Positions 1 through 7,616 are shown, counted from the stretch's first letter. The stretch is 64,000 bases of DNA from Flavobacterium frigidarium DSM 17623 (GCF_000425505.1 NZ_AUDO01000004.1:284242-348241); one strand, 5' to 3'. Numbers and translations are program-made. The notes: generated by a model not told the origin, from the sequence alone.

Positions 1-485
1 GTAAAGAATTACTAACTGTCGCAACTATCATAGAGATTCACCAACTACTTTTTAGAGGAATAAACCCTAAAGAAGCTGGAACTTTTAGGACCACTGCAAT
101 TAGTATTAAAGATGATTTATTCTCGCCTTCAAAACCTGAAAACATAGAAGCTGATCTCGAAAGTTTAATGCTGTGGCTTAACAAAAACAAAAATCATTTG
201 CATCCCGTGCTTTTAGCAGCAGCGTTCAAAATTAAATTTCTCAGTCTGCAATCTTTCAAACAAGGAACGGCTAAAATTGCTAGATTATTGACCAATTTGA
301 TACTATTACAAAATGATTTGACACCAATTATTTACATGAGCGATAGTAATAGTAAGAAAACGTACTTAAGTGCGTTGATAGCAAGTATCCAAGATCAAAA
401 TAATAGTAGCTTCACAACATTTCTATTGCAACAAGAGAAAGAAAGTTTGAAATTCAATATTTCATTTATGAAGAAAGTGGATTAA
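1..485 (+). CDS. Fic-domain protein, C-terminal part, degenerate active site (5' end outside window)
   Basis: The frame is open from base 3 to a TAA at 483-485, so the gene begins before the window. The translation aligns with the Fic fold: an upstream helix reading IHQLLFRGINPKEAGTFRT, then HPVLLAAAFKIKF, then the position of the FIC loop, then ARLLTNLILLQ. Fic proteins normally use HPFxxGNGRxxR to transfer AMP or another phosphate-linked group onto a target hydroxyl. Here the loop (249-284) reads QSFKQGTAKIAR, so the catalytic His, the Asn, the second Gly and the first Arg are all replaced. Either the protein has lost transferase activity or the gene is decaying; the frame itself is intact to a normal stop. 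A bidirectional terminator follows. I am fairly sure of the family and unsure of any activity. Confidence 0.7.
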   Translation, partial: KELLTVATIIEIHQLLFRGINPKEAGTFRTTAISIKDDLFSPSKPENIEADLESLMLWLNKNKNHLHPVLLAAAFKIKFLSLQSFKQGTAKIARLLTNLILLQNDLTPIIYMSDSNSKKTYLSALIASIQDQNNSSFTTFLLQQEKESLKFNISFMKKVD

Positions 486-545
486 AAAAACTAATCAATC
501 TGTATTTCGCATCGGCTTTTATAACAGGAATAAAGATGCAGAAAA

Positions 546-588
546 AAGCCCCATCAATAAGTGTGATAGGGCTTAATTTTTTTTAGTT
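546..588. terminator. Bidirectional intrinsic terminator between fic-like gene and pcm
   Basis: AAGCCCcATCA (546-556) pairs with TGATaGGGCTT (564-574). A T-run follows on the plus strand and an A-run precedes the left arm, so it can end both converging transcripts. Its right flank overlaps the last codons of pcm. Confidence 0.75.
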
Positions 589-1224
589 TTTATCCTCTAA
601 GAGTGGTACAAATCTGAATTCGCCCAACTCGTGTTTTTCAAATTGAGTCTCGTTCTTTCTAATCAATAAAGTCATTACTTGAACGTCTTCTCCTAAAGGA
701 ATAACTAACCTACCTCCTATTTTAAGTTGCGCCATTAAAGGCTGCGGAATATAAGGAGCTCCTGCAGTTACAATGATGCTGTCAAAAGGACCAAAGTTAG
801 GCAAACCCTTATAACCGTCCCCAAAGGTTAAATGTTTAGGTCTAATGCCTAATTTAGGCAACAATGTAGATGTTGTCTTGAACAATTCATTTTGTCTTTC
901 TACACTGTACACTTTAGCGCCAAGCAAATATAAAACGGCTGTTTGATATCCTGATCCAGTACCAATTTCTAAAACCTTATGATCCTTTTTAATTTCTAAT
1001 AATTGCGATTGAAATGCAACAGTATAAGGTTGCGAAATAGTTTGCCCTGCACCTATGGGGAAAGCCTTGTCTTGATAGGCATAATCTTCAAAGCTAGAAT
1101 TCAAAAATAGGTGTCTTGGGATTTTTTTAATCGCATCTAAAACATTTCTATCTGTAATTCCTTTTTCTTGTAAAACGCTTACTAATTGGTTTCGAAGTCC
1201 TTGGTGTTTTGCAGTATCTTTCAA
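583..1224 (-). CDS. pcm: Protein-L-isoaspartate O-methyltransferase
   Basis: A 213-residue protein of the usual length for PCMT. It uses S-adenosylmethionine to methylate L-isoaspartyl residues in aged proteins so that they can revert to aspartate; cytoplasmic. The SAM-binding motif I is clear (VLEIGTGSGYQTAVL, about residues 84-98), preceded by the family signature around IGAGQTISQPYTVAFQ and followed by the GGRLVIPLG strand near the C terminus. The ATG at 1224 is the only sensible start. It is monocistronic, with a bidirectional terminator downstream and a 527-bp gap upstream. Confidence 0.93.
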   Translation of the reverse strand: MKDTAKHQGLRNQLVSVLQEKGITDRNVLDAIKKIPRHLFLNSSFEDYAYQDKAFPIGAGQTISQPYTVAFQSQLLEIKKDHKVLEIGTGSGYQTAVLYLLGAKVYSVERQNELFKTTSTLLPKLGIRPKHLTFGDGYKGLPNFGPFDSIIVTAGAPYIPQPLMAQLKIGGRLVIPLGEDVQVMTLLIRKNETQFEKHELGEFRFVPLLEDKN

Positions 1225-1397
1225 TGGTGGTATATTATATTTCTGTAAAATTAATTAAAGAATTATCATTTGCAACATAAACTACGCCAGCAAATTCAAA
1301 AAAATCAAGTTGCTTAATAACGTATTGATTGTGAAACGCTAACTCTAAAAAATATTTTATAAAAGCCTTTTTAATGTTGAATTATAACTCGGTTCAT

Positions 1398-1425
1398 TTT
1401 ATAATAATGTGCACAACATTATAAA
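1398..1425. repeat. 28-bp imperfect palindrome centred on GTGCAC
   Basis: TTTATAAT at 1398-1405 is the exact reverse complement of ATTATAAA at 1418-1425, and the centre is the self-complementary GTGCAC (1409-1414). No T-run follows, so it is not an intrinsic terminator. It could be a protein-binding site or a relic; nothing adjacent decides which. Confidence 0.45.
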
Positions 1426-1651
1426 TTGTAAGTCTAAAATATCACTAAAAGTGGGTATTGTCGATGTCCCTTTAATGTTGTCTATTTACATGCGCTAAGA
1501 AGAAGCTTTTTAAAATAGCTATCTAATCAAACTGCTGTAACAATAATTTAAATAAAGCTTGAATATATGCCATTCCAAAGGAAACCAGACGCACACAGTA
1601 AGATAATATTGCACTACAATTAGCCTAACCAAAAGCTATTAAATGCAACCA

Positions 1652-1686
1652 AAAAACCCCTATTTACCAGAAAAATAGGGGTTTTT
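1652..1686 (-). terminator. Intrinsic terminator of the PASTA-rluD unit
   Basis: AAAAACCCCTATTT pairs with AAATAGGGGTTTTT across a short loop. On the minus strand it follows rluD and ends in a T-run; it could also work in the other direction. Confidence 0.8.
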
Positions 1687-1751
1687 ACATTATCATATTT
1701 AGCATATAATAATTGACTTATAATTTTATAGTTCTCATATTCCATTGGCAA

Positions 1752-2792
1752 TTACGCCTCATCATCAGTTAAATGTGATTTAGAATATCCTCTCCATTTT
1801 TCGATACAATCTTGTAGATCTTGAGGTAGCTCTGTGTCAAAACGTTTCATTTCACCAGTTGAAGGATGAACAAAACCTAATGTTTTAGCATGTAAAGCTT
1901 GCCTTGGTAAAATCTTGAAGCAATTATCTATAAACTGCTTGTACTTTGTGAAGGTAGTCCCTTTTAATATTAAATGACCACCGTAACGCTCGTCATTAAA
2001 TAAAGGATGCCCAATATGTTTTAAGTGCGCTCTAATTTGGTGTGTTCTACCTGTTTCTAGTTGGCAAGAAATCAAAGTAACATACCCAAAGCGCTCTAAA
2101 ACTTTATAATGTGTTATAGCCGGTTTCCCTATTTCTGGATCAGCAAAAACCGCCATTTGCATACGATCTTTTAAATGACGAGCTAGATTTCCTTCGATTG
2201 TTCCACTATCATCAGCTACATTTCCCCATACTAAAGCAACATATTCTCTTTCTGAAGTTTTGGCCTCAAATTGTTTCGCTAGATGTGTCATTGCCGCTTC
2301 AGTCTTAGCAATCACTAATAATCCTGAAGTGTCTTTATCAATACGATGTACTAAACCGGGACGTTCACTACTATTCATTGGCAAATTCTCAAAGTGATGT
2401 GCCAAAGCGTGAACAAGAGTTCCTGTATAATTTCCGTGACCTGGATGTACAACCATCCCTGGTTCTTTATTAATCAAAAGCAGTACATCATCTTCATAAA
2501 CAATATTCAAAGGAATATCTTCTGGAATAATATGGTTTTCATAAGGAGGATGCGTTAACATCACTCGAACCACATCCAGCGCTTTTACTTTATAGTTTGA
2601 TTTTACTGGTAAATTATTTACAAGAATATTTCCTTCTGTCGCTGCAATCTGTAATTTATTACGTGTCGCATTTTGTATTAACCCCATCAAATATTTATCA
2701 ATTCTTAAAGGTGTTGTCCCTTTAGTAACTTCAAATTTAAAATGTTCGTATAATTCTTGTTCTAAGTCGTCTGACTCTATATTATTGTTCAT
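1752..2792 (-). CDS. rluD: Large-subunit rRNA pseudouridine synthase, RluA/RluD family
   Basis: An N-terminal S4 RNA-binding domain (about residues 25-85, RIDKYLMGLIQNATRNKLQ) precedes a RluA-type catalytic domain. The catalytic Asp lies in HRIDKDTSGLLVIAK, and the GRTHQIRAHLKHIGHPLFND block is present. Family members isomerise uridines in 23S rRNA helix 69. ATGs at 2807, 2804 and 2792 are all in frame; I chose 2792 (MNNNIES) because it leaves only an 11-bp overlap with the upstream PASTA gene, with the coupled form ATGAACAATAA, whereas the others overlap more. The two genes are probably co-transcribed and translationally coupled. RluD rather than another RluA-family enzyme is by domain order and length. 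Confidence 0.88.
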   Translation of the reverse strand: MNNNIESDDLEQELYEHFKFEVTKGTTPLRIDKYLMGLIQNATRNKLQIAATEGNILVNNLPVKSNYKVKALDVVRVMLTHPPYENHIIPEDIPLNIVYEDDVLLLINKEPGMVVHPGHGNYTGTLVHALAHHFENLPMNSSERPGLVHRIDKDTSGLLVIAKTEAAMTHLAKQFEAKTSEREYVALVWGNVADDSGTIEGNLARHLKDRMQMAVFADPEIGKPAITHYKVLERFGYVTLISCQLETGRTHQIRAHLKHIGHPLFNDERYGGHLILKGTTFTKYKQFIDNCFKILPRQALHAKTLGFVHPSTGEMKRFDTELPQDLQDCIEKWRGYSKSHLTDDEA

Positions 2793-3399
2793 CTGGCATT
2801 TCATCAATTGATTCTGGTACAGAATCCGTTCTTACATCTTCTTCGTAACTCGCTTTTCCGTCTCCTAAAACCAAATCAATTTTAGACGATTTTAAAACTC
2901 TATCTCCTGGTCTGATACTTCTTCCTTTATAACGCATGTCAAGAACCATGTCTCTTCCTAAATTAGGAATATAAGTAATTGTCCCTTCTTCTAAGCCTAA
3001 TGCTTTTAATGTAGGAACAGCTTCACGGTATGTTTTTTCGATTAAATCCGGAATCTTAACTGATGAAAATCCTGAAGAATTGATCTTGATATATACTTTA
3101 CGACCTTCTTTTACTTTAGCCCCAGGTAATGGATCTTGCTGAATCACACTATATTTAGGATAATCATTACGATAATCTAAACTGTCTAATAATATATAAG
3201 ACAAATCAAGACCATCTAATTTCTCTTCAACTTGCTCCTCTGTAAGTTTACTCAAATTAGGAACAACAATTTCGTTACCATGATTTGTAGTAAAAGTTAG
3301 CCAGTGCATGAACAAATAGCCTAACACAGCAATAATTGCTGCAGCAAGAAACACTTGTAAAAGAAATACACGGCTAATAAGATAGTTACGTAAACTCAT
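2782..3399 (-). CDS. Membrane-anchored PASTA-domain protein
   Basis: A short N-terminal cytoplasmic stretch and one membrane helix (about residues 9-32 from the chosen start) are followed by two PASTA-like modules (VPNLSKLTEEQVEEKL... and IPDLIEKTYREAVPTL...) and an acidic tail. PASTA domains usually sit on penicillin-binding proteins or Ser/Thr kinases and bind peptidoglycan fragments; here there is no enzyme domain. The frame extends to 3444, but a TATCTTTG -7 element at 3420-3427 (minus strand) lies inside that extension, so the ATG at 3399 (MSLRNYL) is the better start. It overlaps rluD and is divergent from ddl, another cell-wall gene. A periplasmic sensing or scaffolding role is inference. 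Confidence 0.8.
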   Translation of the reverse strand: MSLRNYLISRVFLLQVFLAAAIIAVLGYLFMHWLTFTTNHGNEIVVPNLSKLTEEQVEEKLDGLDLSYILLDSLDYRNDYPKYSVIQQDPLPGAKVKEGRKVYIKINSSGFSSVKIPDLIEKTYREAVPTLKALGLEEGTITYIPNLGRDMVLDMRYKGRSIRPGDRVLKSSKIDLVLGDGKASYEEDVRTDSVPESIDEMPDEQ

Positions 3400-3496
3400 A
3401 AATTTATTTTTATTTGTGGCAAAGATAAACCTATTTCGTTCCAAAAAAAATGATAATTTTGTTTAATGGTATTTAGTTTTTCTTTGTTCATTATTA

Positions 3497-3561
3497 GGAG
3501 CTAATCCCGCTATCCGCTGTATCCACACAAAAATGTGTGGGATGCCGCTTCTATCGGGGCT
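3497..3561. repeat. Structured inverted-repeat element, copy A
   Basis: The plus strand runs from AGCTAATCCCGCTATCCGC to CCGCTTCTATCGGGGCT, folding around ATCCACACA/TGTGTGGgAT with an AAAA loop. No T-run follows on either strand, so it is not a terminator. Its half-sites (CGCTATCCGCTGTATC and GGATGCCGCTTCTATC) match the inner half-sites of copies at 17979-18073 and 62536-62636. It lies about 80 bp upstream of ddl in the divergent spacer. Confidence 0.7.
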
Positions 3562-3641
3562 AAAAAAACGATACAATCACATAACATGACTCTTTATGCG
3601 ACAATGATAAAAGCGCTATTAAAGAAATTAAACTACAAAAA

Positions 3642-4613
3642 ATGAAAAATATTGCCATAATAATGGGCGGCTATTCTAGTGAATATAAGATATCATTAAT
3701 CTCTGGAAACGTCGTTTATAAATTTCTGGATAAAACAAAATACAACTGTTACTGCATTCATATTTTTAAGGAAAAGTGGGTATGTGTCGATGATGATAAG
3801 AACGAATTTCCTATCGATAGAAATGACTTTTCTATTACTATAGCGGGACAAAAAATCATCTTTGACTGTGTGTTCAATGCCATTCATGGCACTCCTGGAG
3901 AAGATGGATTGATGCAAGCTTATTTTGAATTACTTGAAATTCCGCAAACTTCTTGTGATTATTATCAAGCAGCATTAACATTCAATAAAAGAGATTTTTT
4001 ATCTGTTTTAAAACCATACGGGATTAAAAGCGCGACATCGTACTACTTAAATAAAGGTGACGAAATTAATAGTGACGAAATTGTAGCAAAACTTGGATTA
4101 CCTTGTTTTGTAAAACCAAATAAAGCAGGATCTAGTTTCGGAATTTCAAAGGTAAAGACGGCTGCAGAATTGCCTATAGCTATCGAAGTAGCCTACCAAG
4201 AAGATAACGAGATTATCATAGAAAGTTTCTTAGATGGAACCGAAGTTACTGTAGGAGTGATTAACTATCGTGGTGAAATAGTCGTACTACCAATAACCGA
4301 AATTGTTTCTGAGAACGACTTCTTTGATTATGAAGCTAAGTATCAAGGTAAATCGCAAGAAATCACTCCAGCAAGAATTTCGCCAGAAATGACTAAAAAA
4401 GTCGGTGATATAGCAAAGCGCGCTTATGAATTACTAAAAATGAAAGGATTTTCAAGAACAGAATTTATAATTGTAGATAACGAACCTTTCATGTTAGAAA
4501 TGAATACTATTCCTGGATTAACACCAGAAAGTTTGATTCCTCAACAAGCTGAAGCAGCAGGAATAACGCTTACTGATTTGTTTGACAATGCGATTCAACT
4601 GGCTTTAAAGTAA
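3642..4613 (+). CDS. ddl: D-alanine--D-alanine ligase
   Basis: A 323-residue ATP-grasp enzyme that joins two D-alanines with ATP to make the dipeptide used in peptidoglycan precursor synthesis; cytoplasmic. The N-terminal MGGYSSEYKISLISG matches the Ddl signature, as do HGTPGEDG (about residues 86-93), KPNKAGSSFGISKV in the ATP-grasp core, the EVTVGV segment, and the metal-binding C-terminal EMNTIPGLTPESLIPQQAEAAG. Length is normal or slightly short. It is followed 10 bp later by the DUF421 gene and then coaD, probably one transcript. It lies divergent to the PASTA/rluD pair. Confidence 0.94.
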   Translation: MKNIAIIMGGYSSEYKISLISGNVVYKFLDKTKYNCYCIHIFKEKWVCVDDDKNEFPIDRNDFSITIAGQKIIFDCVFNAIHGTPGEDGLMQAYFELLEIPQTSCDYYQAALTFNKRDFLSVLKPYGIKSATSYYLNKGDEINSDEIVAKLGLPCFVKPNKAGSSFGISKVKTAAELPIAIEVAYQEDNEIIIESFLDGTEVTVGVINYRGEIVVLPITEIVSENDFFDYEAKYQGKSQEITPARISPEMTKKVGDIAKRAYELLKMKGFSRTEFIIVDNEPFMLEMNTIPGLTPESLIPQQAEAAGITLTDLFDNAIQLALK

Positions 4614-4623
4614 TACCAATATC

Positions 4624-5316
4624 ATGAAAGACATTTTTGAATGGAGTCGCGTACTATGGAACGATCTACCCGAAATTTTTTTGGTAGAAGTGATTTTTCG
4701 TTCCATCGTGATGTTTATTGTTCTTTTACTCACGTTAAAGATTGCAGGTAAGCGAGGTGTCAAACAATTATCTGTCTTTGAAACTGTTATAATAATCGCT
4801 TTAGGTTCTGCAGCAGGAGATCCCATGTTATATGACAATGTGGGTATTTTACCAGCAATAACTGTTTTTGTGGTAATCATTTTAATGTACCGACTGATCA
4901 CTTGGATGGCCGCAAAAAGTAAAAAATTTGAAACTTTTATCGAAGGCAAAACAGCCTGCTTTATAAATGAAGGACGCTTTTCGATCAAAAATTTTAAAAA
5001 AGAAAGTCTGGCACAAGATGAATTTTTTTCTGAATTACGATTAAAATCTATTGAACATTTAGGACAAATAGAAAATGCCTATATCGAAACAAGTGGCGAA
5101 ATAAGTACTTTTTTTTATGCCGATGACGAAGTGAAATATGGTTTGCCAATCTTGCCTCATTTATTCGATAAAAAAAATAAAAACATCCCTAAAGACGGGT
5201 ATTTCTCGTGTACATTTTGCGGATTTACAGAAATTAAAACAGCCGGAACCGCGGTGTGTGAGCACTGTGACAGAGATGAATGGGTCGAATCAATAAAATC
5301 AATCCGAATTACCTAA
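4624..5316 (+). CDS. DUF421 (YetF/YcaP-like) membrane protein with C-terminal zinc-ribbon-like motif
   Basis: Three hydrophobic helices (about residues 20-42, 50-70 and 76-98) carry the DUF421 features KIAGKRGVKQLSVFE and ALGSAAGDPMLYD. A soluble domain follows, as in YetF. Unusually for the classical YetF, the C terminus has a Cys-x2-Cys...Cys-x2-Cys arrangement (FSCTFCGF...AVCEHCDRDEW, about residues 198-222), which looks like a small zinc-binding module. The function of DUF421 proteins is unknown. It starts 10 bp after ddl and ends 22 bp before coaD. The family call is firm; the metal site is inference from the cysteine spacing. Confidence 0.82.
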   Translation: MKDIFEWSRVLWNDLPEIFLVEVIFRSIVMFIVLLLTLKIAGKRGVKQLSVFETVIIIALGSAAGDPMLYDNVGILPAITVFVVIILMYRLITWMAAKSKKFETFIEGKTACFINEGRFSIKNFKKESLAQDEFFSELRLKSIEHLGQIENAYIETSGEISTFFYADDEVKYGLPILPHLFDKKNKNIPKDGYFSCTFCGFTEIKTAGTAVCEHCDRDEWVESIKSIRIT

Positions 5317-5338
5317 ATTTGAAATCCAGCAACAAACT

Positions 5339-5794
5339 ATGAAAAAAGCTATATTCCCAGGATCATTCGATCCTATTACATTAGGACACGAAGATATTAT
5401 CAAGAGGGCTATTCCGCTTTTTGACGAAATAGTAATCGCGATAGGTATAAACGCTGAAAAAAAATACATGTTTTCACTCGAAGATAGAAAACGATTTATC
5501 GAGGAGACCTTTAAAAACGAACCGTCAGTGACGGTGATTTCTTATGAAGGTCTAACAATTGATCTGTGTAAAAAATTGGGTGCTGATTTCATTTTACGTG
5601 GATTGCGTAACCCTGCCGATTTTGAATTCGAAAAAGCAATTGCACATACTAACAGGTATTTATCAAAAATAGAAACAGTCTTTCTATTAACCGCCGCTAG
5701 GACGTCCTATATTAGCTCAAGCATTGTTAGAGATGTCTTAAGAAACGGTGGAGAGTATCAAAAACTAGTTCCGAAGGCCGTTCGCTTGAAATAG
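5339..5794 (+). CDS. coaD: Phosphopantetheine adenylyltransferase
   Basis: A 151-residue cytidylyltransferase-fold enzyme that transfers AMP from ATP to 4'-phosphopantetheine, the penultimate step of coenzyme A synthesis. The N-terminal signature GSFDPITLGHEDII carries the T/HxGH nucleotide-binding motif; FILRGLRNPADFEFE and TYISSSIVRDV near the C terminus are also characteristic of CoaD. Length is slightly below the usual 155-165. It is the last gene of the ddl-DUF421-coaD run. Confidence 0.94.
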   Translation: MKKAIFPGSFDPITLGHEDIIKRAIPLFDEIVIAIGINAEKKYMFSLEDRKRFIEETFKNEPSVTVISYEGLTIDLCKKLGADFILRGLRNPADFEFEKAIAHTNRYLSKIETVFLLTAARTSYISSSIVRDVLRNGGEYQKLVPKAVRLK

Positions 5795-5900
5795 AGGTCG
5801 TTAATTATTTTGGGTAAGTAATGAGCAAACTTTTAGAAATATATAAAATTAGTGTTGCGAACTATTAAATGTTATTTTCGCAAAAAACAAATAACAAAAG

Positions 5901-6479
5901 ATGAGTATAGAAAGAGAATTAAATAAACGTAGTGGATCTAAATGTGAGCTTTGTGGTAACACAGAAAATCTAAAAGTATATCAAGTACCTCCTACACAAA
6001 AAGGTGGTATTGATGAAGCGGTTATGACCTGCTCTACTTGCTTTGACCAAATTGAAAATCCTGGTACAGAGGATTTAAATCACTGGAGATGTTTAAATGA
6101 CAGTATGTGGAGTGAGCATACAGCGGTTCAAGTGGTATCTTGGCGTATGTTGAGCCGTTTACGTTCAGCTGGATGGCCTCAAGAATTAATTGACCAAATG
6201 TATTTTGACGAGGACACCTTAGCGTGGGCACAAGCGACTGGTGAGGGCGAGGAAGACGAAAGTAAAGTTATACACCGTGATAGTAACGGCGTTATCCTTG
6301 AAGTAGGAGACAGCGTGGTGTTAATCAAAGATTTGAAAGTAAAAGGTTCAAGCATGGTAGCTAAACAAGGTACTGCCGTTAGAAACATTAGATTAGATCA
6401 TGAAAATGCAGAGTACATTGAAGGAAAAGTAGACGGACAAACAATTGTAATTATTACACAGTACGTTAAAAAACTTTAA
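5901..6479 (+). CDS. PhnA/YjdM-domain zinc-ribbon protein
   Basis: The N-terminal half has a Cys-x2-Cys (CELCG, about residues 15-19) and a second Cys-x2-Cys (CSTCF, about residues 43-47), forming a zinc ribbon. The C-terminal 65 residues are the PhnA domain: HRDSNGVILEVGDSVVLIKDLKVKG and GTAVRNIRLD. Despite its name, PhnA/YjdM is not needed for C-P bond cleavage and its role is unsettled. The middle section (60-130) is a Bacteroidota-type linker rich in Trp. A possible -7 element (TATTTTCG) lies about 30 bp upstream; a strong terminator follows. Confidence 0.85.
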   Translation: MSIERELNKRSGSKCELCGNTENLKVYQVPPTQKGGIDEAVMTCSTCFDQIENPGTEDLNHWRCLNDSMWSEHTAVQVVSWRMLSRLRSAGWPQELIDQMYFDEDTLAWAQATGEGEEDESKVIHRDSNGVILEVGDSVVLIKDLKVKGSSMVAKQGTAVRNIRLDHENAEYIEGKVDGQTIVIITQYVKKL

Positions 6480-6493
6480 AAAATATACAGTAT

Positions 6494-6537
6494 AAAAAGG
6501 GATTCAGCTACATTATAGTTAGCTGGATCCCTTTTTT
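6494..6537 (+). terminator. Intrinsic terminator after the PhnA-domain gene
   Basis: AAAAAGGGATTCAGCTA pairs with TAGCTGGATCCCTTTTTT with a short loop (one G-T pair), followed by a T-run. Confidence 0.85.
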
Positions 6538-6630
6538 TGTTTATGTGTTTTTAAATCAAACTGTTAAGTCCAGCTAACTTCTATCATCATTATTAACAAC
6601 TGCAAAATAAATAGTATCTATTAGAAAGTA

Positions 6631-6661
6631 TTTGAATAACATAGAATGAAATTTACTTTTG
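6631..6661 (+). promoter_or_regulatory. Consensus Bacteroidota promoter for the candidate small RNA
   Basis: TTTG at 6631-6634, a 19-bp spacer and TACTTTTG at 6654-6661 match the TTTG-N19-TAnnTTTG housekeeping promoter exactly. Expected transcription start is about 6668. No start codon with a coding frame follows. Confidence 0.7.
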
Positions 6662-6667
6662 CAACTA

Positions 6668-6797
6668 AAATAAATTAAATTCTTTAAAAAAACTTCAATA
6701 GTGGCTGGTATAAAAAGTACATCAAAATAATACAAAAAGAATACCCTAATTTTTTTTGATGAAAAAGGCATCAGCTTCTTGGCTGGTGTTTTTTTTT
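6668..6797 (+). ncRNA. Candidate small RNA, about 130 nt (possibly 6S-like)
   Basis: The interval runs from a consensus promoter to an intrinsic terminator, with no coding frame on the plus strand. Visible pairings are CATCAAAA (6720-6727) with TTTTGATG (6754-6761) around a 26-nt loop, and ATCAGC (6770-6775) with either GCTGGT at 6704-6709 (closing the inner stem) or GCTGGT at 6782-6787 (the terminator). A closing stem, an A-rich bubble and a terminal stem recall 6S RNA, and a Bacteroidota-specific 6S class (6S-Flavo) is known, but I cannot confirm identity from memory of its consensus. Confidence 0.5.
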
Positions 6798-6798
6798 T
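6768..6798 (+). terminator. Intrinsic terminator of the candidate small RNA
   Basis: CATCAGC (6769-6775) pairs with GCTGGTG (6782-6788) including one G-T pair, followed by at least eight T residues. Confidence 0.75.
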
Positions 6799-6837
6799 AT
6801 TTAAAAGAGAATATCATTTTTATAGCTAACTGTTCAT

Positions 6838-6877
6838 AAAAAAAGCCTTCAAAGAATTGCAGTTCTTATGAAGGCTC
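6838..6877 (-). terminator. Intrinsic terminator after the lipoprotein gene
   Basis: AGCCTTC and GAAGGCT pair, extended by AAGAA/TTCTT, with an A-run on the plus strand (a T-run for the minus transcript). Confidence 0.75.
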
Positions 6878-6890
6878 TATTATTTAAGTT

Positions 6891-7616
6891 TTATAGCTTT
6901 TGGAATATATCTGTACCGTAATCTTTATTTGCAACGACATTAGTTGGTCCAACTTTTTCATTCATTCGATCGTAAGAAAATAGCACCTTGGCAACTTCTT
7001 TATAATCGCTCCAAGGTTTCAAAAACGCAGGATTCTCATCATTAAAATTCTTGTAAAAGGCCCATTGCTTAATTAGCTTGGTATCTTTTTCTACATAAAC
7101 CCAATATTTATTTTGTGGTGTCACTCCCACTCCATCAAAAGTCATTTGTAATACTATTGCATCTTTCCCATCTGCTAACTTATCTTCTTTAACATAACTT
7201 AGATTTACACCATTATCATTTAATTTCCAAGGCATCACTAGCCAATAAGAATCATTAATCCACCATTCTTTTGCACGCTGCAATAATGCTGTTGATTTAC
7301 CTGTATCTGTTATTAGTATACCATTTTCAAATGCTTGTCCTTTCATCGTATTGATATTGACTAAAACCACTTGATTATCTTTTGGATTTTCGACTCTTAA
7401 ATCTCCAGTCCACTTATTCCAATACAATTTGCGACCTACAAAATTCCACTCTAAAGTCTGTATCGCATCATATGCTTTTCTGCCTCCCATGGCACTTTCA
7501 ATCTGATCTACTATTTTGCTAACCTCTTTTTCATCTTGGTTTTTTTGAGCACAACTAGTGGTTGCGATCGTAATTATAGCAATAAATGCAACTAAAAATT
7601 GGTTTATTTTTTTCAT
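6891..7616 (-). CDS. Putative lipoprotein of unknown function
   Basis: A 241-residue protein with an N-terminal lysine pair, a hydrophobic stretch and a lipobox-like TTSC (Cys about residue 22), so it is probably exported and lipidated. The mature part alternates beta-strand-like segments rich in Trp and Tyr (TLEWNFVGRKLYWNKWTGDLRV, EWWINDSYWLVMPWKL), which resembles Bacteroidota proteins of the DUF6503 or LolA-like type; I cannot name the family with certainty. A promoter TTTG-N22-TATATTTG lies at 7670-7703 on the minus strand, giving a leader of about 47 nt. It is monocistronic with its own terminator. Confidence 0.75.
   Translation of the reverse strand: MKKINQFLVAFIAIITIATTSCAQKNQDEKEVSKIVDQIESAMGGRKAYDAIQTLEWNFVGRKLYWNKWTGDLRVENPKDNQVVLVNINTMKGQAFENGILITDTGKSTALLQRAKEWWINDSYWLVMPWKLNDNGVNLSYVKEDKLADGKDAIVLQMTFDGVGVTPQNKYWVYVEKDTKLIKQWAFYKNFNDENPAFLKPWSDYKEVAKVLFSYDRMNEKVGPTNVVANKDYGTDIFQKL

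Larger units (their letters stand above)
1225..1751. other. Gene-free 527-bp interval between pcm and rluD
   Basis: I see no convincing coding frame on either strand. The interval holds the pcm upstream region, an imperfect 28-bp palindrome at 1398-1425 and the rluD terminator at 1652-1686. Confidence 0.6.

Noticed and set aside
1225..1751. Hidden gene in the pcm-rluD gap
   Set aside because: Stops are frequent in all frames, and no conserved protein or RNA motif was found.
6574..6771. 65-codon minus-strand frame
   Set aside because: It overlaps the small-RNA candidate in antisense and has no recognisable protein feature.
6704..6788. Riboswitch-type attenuator from the alternative GCTGGT/ATCAGC pairings
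   Set aside because: No plus-strand gene follows for about 1 kb, so there is nothing to regulate; a stand-alone RNA fits better.
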